From NCBI RefSeq assembly GCF_014200605.1, contig NZ_JACHCE010000005.1, forward strand, positions 62,001 to 126,000: DNA of 64,000 nt. The letters are read 5' to 3'. This DNA comes from Pedobacter cryoconitis (GTDB lineage Bacteria; Bacteroidota; Bacteroidia; Sphingobacteriales; Sphingobacteriaceae). The notes beneath the pieces were generated by a model that had not been told where the DNA came from, ran no database searches, and saw only the letters and a list, made by a program, of their open reading frames with translations. Both the position numbers and the translations under genes were made by a program. Positions 62,101 through 64,000 of this stretch are shown in pieces (the stretch's first letter is position 1; the number at the start of each line of letters is the position of its first letter).

Positions 62101-63183
62101 TATTTTAAGATTGTTCAAAAGGCTGCCCCAGGTAATTTGCTGATGATCAAAAGCATCCAGCATAGCTGATTTTCTGATTTTCAGGTATTCTTTAAAACTA
62201 TAGTTTTTATGCGGGTAACTTCTCAGCGGAAGGAAGTTGACGCAGTGACCCACCAGGTTATAGTGACCGGTAACAGCTTGTCCTGAAGCAGGTAGTCCTA
62301 CGACTATATTTTTTTGTCCGGTCAGAAAGTGAAGGAAAACTTCAAAGGCAGCAAGAAATGTAATGACCAGGCTGCTTCCTTCTGCTTTACCAGTTTCTTT
62401 TAGCGAATGAATTAGTTCCTGTGAGACTTTGAAGTCAAGCCTGTTACTTTTAAATGTTCTGAGCTGCGGACGTTCATGATCTGTTGGCAGATCCAGAACA
62501 GGTATATTATGCCCATATTCATTTAACCAGAACTGCTCATTTGTTTTACGCGCTGTACTTTTTGAAAAATCAATTTGCTCATAAGCAAAATCTGTAAGTG
62601 AGGTTGCTGCTTCCAGATCAGGGGTCCTGTTTTTGACCAGTGCAGAATAAATCTTACTGATATCCTGTAAAATTATTCCCAATGACCAGCCATCACAGAT
62701 AATATGGTGCCCGGTAAAAGTAAAGTGATATTCCTGTTCAGAAAGTTTCTGTAAACCACTTTTAAACAAGGGGCCGTTTAAAAGATCAAATAAGAAAAGT
62801 GCATCTTCATGAACATATCTTTTAATTTCTTCCTCCTGCCCAGCAGTACTCAATGCTGATAAATCTGCGTACTCCAGCTCTGCCACTACCTGATCGAAAA
62901 CCAGTATAGCAGAGCCATCTCTGCTGAAAGCGGACCTTAAAGCTTCGTGACGTTCCGCTAATTTTTTTATAGTATCTTTTAATACAGCAGGATCGAGCTG
63001 GCCTTTAAGACGAAGTGAAACCGATTCGTTGTATGCTCTGCTCGCATCATTCCCACCCAGCATACAGGAAGTCCAGATTTCTATCTGAGGCGCCGTAGAC
63101 GGTGCGGTACGAATAATTTCTCCTCCCGAAAAAGGATCAAAATCAACCTGCTTATATATTATATTTTTTGTACGATCTACCAT
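59122..63183 (-). CDS. Nonribosomal peptide synthetase, C-A-PCP-TE
   Basis: 1353 residues from the ATG at 63183, one base after the stop of the aminotransferase gene; a TTG at 63201 is less likely. The condensation domain (about 20-440) has HHIICDGW with His159-His160. The adenylation domain (about 470-960) has [32 protein letters not shown] and [21 protein letters not shown]. The carrier domain has [15 protein letters not shown]. The thioesterase (about 1090-1345) has GYSFGG. It is a complete termination module that adds one amino acid and releases the product. The specificity code, read by eye, is about D-V-Q-Y-M-A-Q-V-V-K; I give no substrate. Confidence 0.92.
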   Translation of the reverse strand: [1353 protein letters not shown]

Positions 63184-63184
63184 T

Positions 63185-64000
63185 TTAACTATTTGACTCA
63201 ACCTGAAGATATTTTTCTGGATTTTCCGGATCTGTAATGAACCAGGCGGGATTTCCTGATTGATCTCTGCCTAATCTGGCACCCGGGACCGGCGGTTGAA
63301 GTACCGGAATTGTTGCGGAGTGGCCAGGTTCAGCCTCAACAGGAGGGGCGTTTAAAGGAATGAGTTTGACTTTTAATAATTCCAGTACACTTTCTTTAAA
63401 CTTGTCAGCAATCTGTTTGATTTCATCCAGTGTATGCGCCTCGGTAAGGAAACAAGGGAAACCATCCCAGATATGAATCCCTTTGTATCTCATCAGCGTA
63501 AACAGCAATTCACTATATGGATATTCTTCCTTGAATTTAATTTTCCATAAAGAACCAAAATGAGCTGCAAATAGTGGAAGACCCAGTTCTTTAATAGTAT
63601 CATTTAATAAGCCAGCCAGGTAAGCCGTATTCTTATTTAAATTAGCCTGAAAATCATGACCTTTGGTTTTCATATACTCCAGACTGGCTTTACCAGCTGC
63701 AAGCGCTAAGGGATGTCTGACAAAAGTTCCTGCAAAATAGGTTACCCCGGCTTCTGGAAAAGAAGTGTCTCCATATTGCCAGAAACCACCGTCCAGCGCA
63801 TCCATATATTGTTTTTTTCCGGCGATAGCTCCGATAGGCATACCTCCGCCAATTACTTTTCCATAGGTTGCCAGATCTGCTTTGATGCCAAATAAAGCCT
63901 GAGCGCCACCCTGATGGGCACGGAAACCAGTAATCACTTCATCAAAGATCAATACAGTTTCAGATTTTAGTGTGATTTCTCTCACTTGTTTAAGAAACGC
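63185..64000 (-). CDS. Class III aminotransferase (AMT) domain, C-terminal part, N-terminus outside window
   Basis: The frame is open to the right edge (the GTG at 63985 is internal), so this is the end of a larger protein. It matches glutamate-1-semialdehyde-aminotransferase-type AMT domains: VLIFDEVITGFR binds PLP, and the Schiff-base lysine lies in ATYGKVIGGGMPIGAI. The C-terminal tail, PVPGARLGRDQSGNPAWF and KYLQV, is the linker typical of hybrid synthetases between an AMT or carrier domain and a condensation domain. The protein may therefore be a PKS with a C-terminal AMT, as in iturin/mycosubtilin-type assembly lines, handing a beta-amino acyl chain to the NRPS that follows. The gene ends one base before the NRPS start. 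Confidence 0.85.
   Translation of the reverse strand, partial: AFLKQVREITLKSETVLIFDEVITGFRAHQGGAQALFGIKADLATYGKVIGGGMPIGAIAGKKQYMDALDGGFWQYGDTSFPEAGVTYFAGTFVRHPLALAAGKASLEYMKTKGHDFQANLNKNTAYLAGLLNDTIKELGLPLFAAHFGSLWKIKFKEEYPYSELLFTLMRYKGIHIWDGFPCFLTEAHTLDEIKQIADKFKESVLELLKVKLIPLNAPPVEAEPGHSATIPVLQPPVPGARLGRDQSGNPAWFITDPENPEKYLQVESNS

Noticed and set aside
1..64000. CRISPR arrays, tRNA, rRNA, insertion sequences or phage genes
   Set aside because: No regularly spaced repeats, no cloverleaf-like or rRNA-like sequence in the spacers, and no transposase or integrase motifs in any frame that I read.

Overview
The window looks like chromosomal DNA of a Bacteroidetes bacterium, most likely a Pedobacter-like member of the Sphingobacteriaceae. 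The signs are low GC, AT-rich spacers, a few TTTG/TAnnTTTG-like promoter signals, lipoprotein signals of the 'SSCKK' and 'TACKK' kind, a FecR-type protein, and the gene content as a whole. I saw no rRNA, tRNA, CRISPR array or insertion sequence. The species call is inference.

Region 1 (1-11910, all + strand) is a tightly packed lipid-biosynthesis operon cut by the left edge. It holds the ketoreductase end of one polyketide synthase, a second synthase of KS-AT-DH-phosphopantetheinyl transferase layout, a discrete acyl carrier protein, an alpha/beta hydrolase, two tandem MGT-type glycosyltransferases, two tandem HHxxxDG-type acyltransferases and a small membrane protein. Together they suggest an iterative PUFA/heterocyst-glycolipid/enediyne-type synthase whose product is glycosylated and acylated, that is, an unassigned glycolipid.

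Region 2 (11919-24486) is mostly housekeeping and stress genes: GNAT, an Lrp/AsnC regulator divergent from a cysteine-synthase-like enzyme, a RibD/DHFR-like reductase, a GH18 lipoprotein, a VIT-type metal transporter, an AlkD-like repair protein, and a quinone/redox operon (NAD(P)H oxidoreductase, ABM monooxygenase, aldo/keto reductase) with a palindromic operator candidate. An orphan FecR-like protein, a VOC protein, a Dabb protein, a GlxA-like AraC regulator and a glycerophosphodiesterase follow.

Region 3 (24516-59118) is a large exopolysaccharide island. Its + strand core has a response regulator, a pseudo-receiver/sugar-phosphate transferase fusion, a half-size TolC-like protein, a Wzc-like chain-length protein with a degraded ATPase site, a Wzy-like polymerase, a 28-codon small ORF, a hexapeptide acetyltransferase, several glycosyltransferases, a GMC oxidoreductase pair and a Wzx flippase. 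A minus-strand operon (50239 to 44134) combines an ABC exporter, two glycosyltransferases, a protein with a DTDD motif resembling class II terpene cyclases, and a UbiA prenyltransferase; this is the most unexpected combination in the window. A third block (55211 to 52085) makes and uses a 3-amino-3,6-dideoxyhexose (FdtA/FdtB-like). Two paralogous clan-A glycoside hydrolase lipoproteins sit at 24.5-26.1 kb and 50.5-52.1 kb, and two GT14 paralogs sit at 39.9 and 54.4 kb.

Region 4 (59122-64000, minus strand) is the end of a nonribosomal peptide or hybrid cluster: a C-A-PCP-TE synthetase behind a class III aminotransferase domain that runs off the right edge.
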